From NCBI GenBank assembly GCA_903858385.1, contig CAIOIN010000076.1, positions 1-5,728 of the forward strand: DNA of 5,728 nt. The letters run 5' to 3'. Below the pieces are notes generated by a model. The model did no database searches. It saw only the letters and a list, made by a program, of their open reading frames with translations, and was not told the DNA's origin. Below, piece by piece: positions 5,691 to 5,728 of this stretch. Within the stretch, counting starts at the first letter, position 1. Every line of letters starts with the position of its first letter. A program made the position numbers and the translations under genes. The DNA comes from an uncultured Microcaldota archaeon. GTDB taxonomy: Archaea > Micrarchaeota > Micrarchaeia > Micrarchaeales > Micrarchaeaceae.

Positions 5691-5728
5691 TGCGTTTCTG
5701 ACTTGAAACAAGCAGGTATCTTACTGAG

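Overview
The window looks like archaeal chromosome. The evidence is an A/V-type ATP synthase stalk and stator gene pair (H then I), a tryptophanyl-tRNA synthetase of the archaeal/eukaryotic type, TATA-box-like A/T motifs about 25-30 bases upstream of expected transcription starts, few Shine-Dalgarno sites, heavy use of ATA (Ile) and AGG (Arg) codons, and a tRNA-Thr with U as discriminator base and no encoded CCA. Compact gene spacing and the form of the TrpRS (APSG before the HIGH motif) would fit a DPANN-type lineage such as Micrarchaeota. That placement is an inference from general appearance.

Layout. Positions 1-1402 (minus strand) hold the start of an A-type ATP synthase operon. The small coiled-coil subunit H (1402-1076) is followed after 20 bases by subunit I, whose soluble N-terminal half (351 residues) is visible before the window edge. 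A divergent intergenic region (1403-1557) carries one TATA-like box for each direction. On the plus strand come an unrecognised soluble, tryptophan-rich 255-residue protein (1558-2325), then trpS (2393-3511) with its own TATA-like box and probably a leaderless or nearly leaderless mRNA. Eight bases later a 520-residue, roughly 14-helix membrane protein of the polysaccharide/lipid-linked oligosaccharide flippase family follows (3520-5082), probably on the trpS transcript. A tRNA-Thr(UGU) gene (5125-5196) has its own promoter.

Immediately after the tRNA the base composition drops from about two thirds G+C (sampled in the flippase) to about 30% G+C. This stretch (5197-5318) contains a dense cluster of overlapping, mutually exclusive inverted repeats. 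It is followed by a minus-strand reading frame (5690-5319) coding for an unrecognised Ser/Asn/Thr-rich protein with four N-glycosylation sequons and no export signal. The composition break at a tRNA 3' end is the classic context of an integrated element or genomic island, but no integrase or duplicated tRNA end lies inside the window.

The left two thirds is ordinary housekeeping sequence (energy, translation, envelope building). The parts worth attention are the right-hand end, the unknown 255-residue protein, the C55 in the tRNA T-loop, and the CxxC pair in TrpRS. I see no convincing complete new system in the window.
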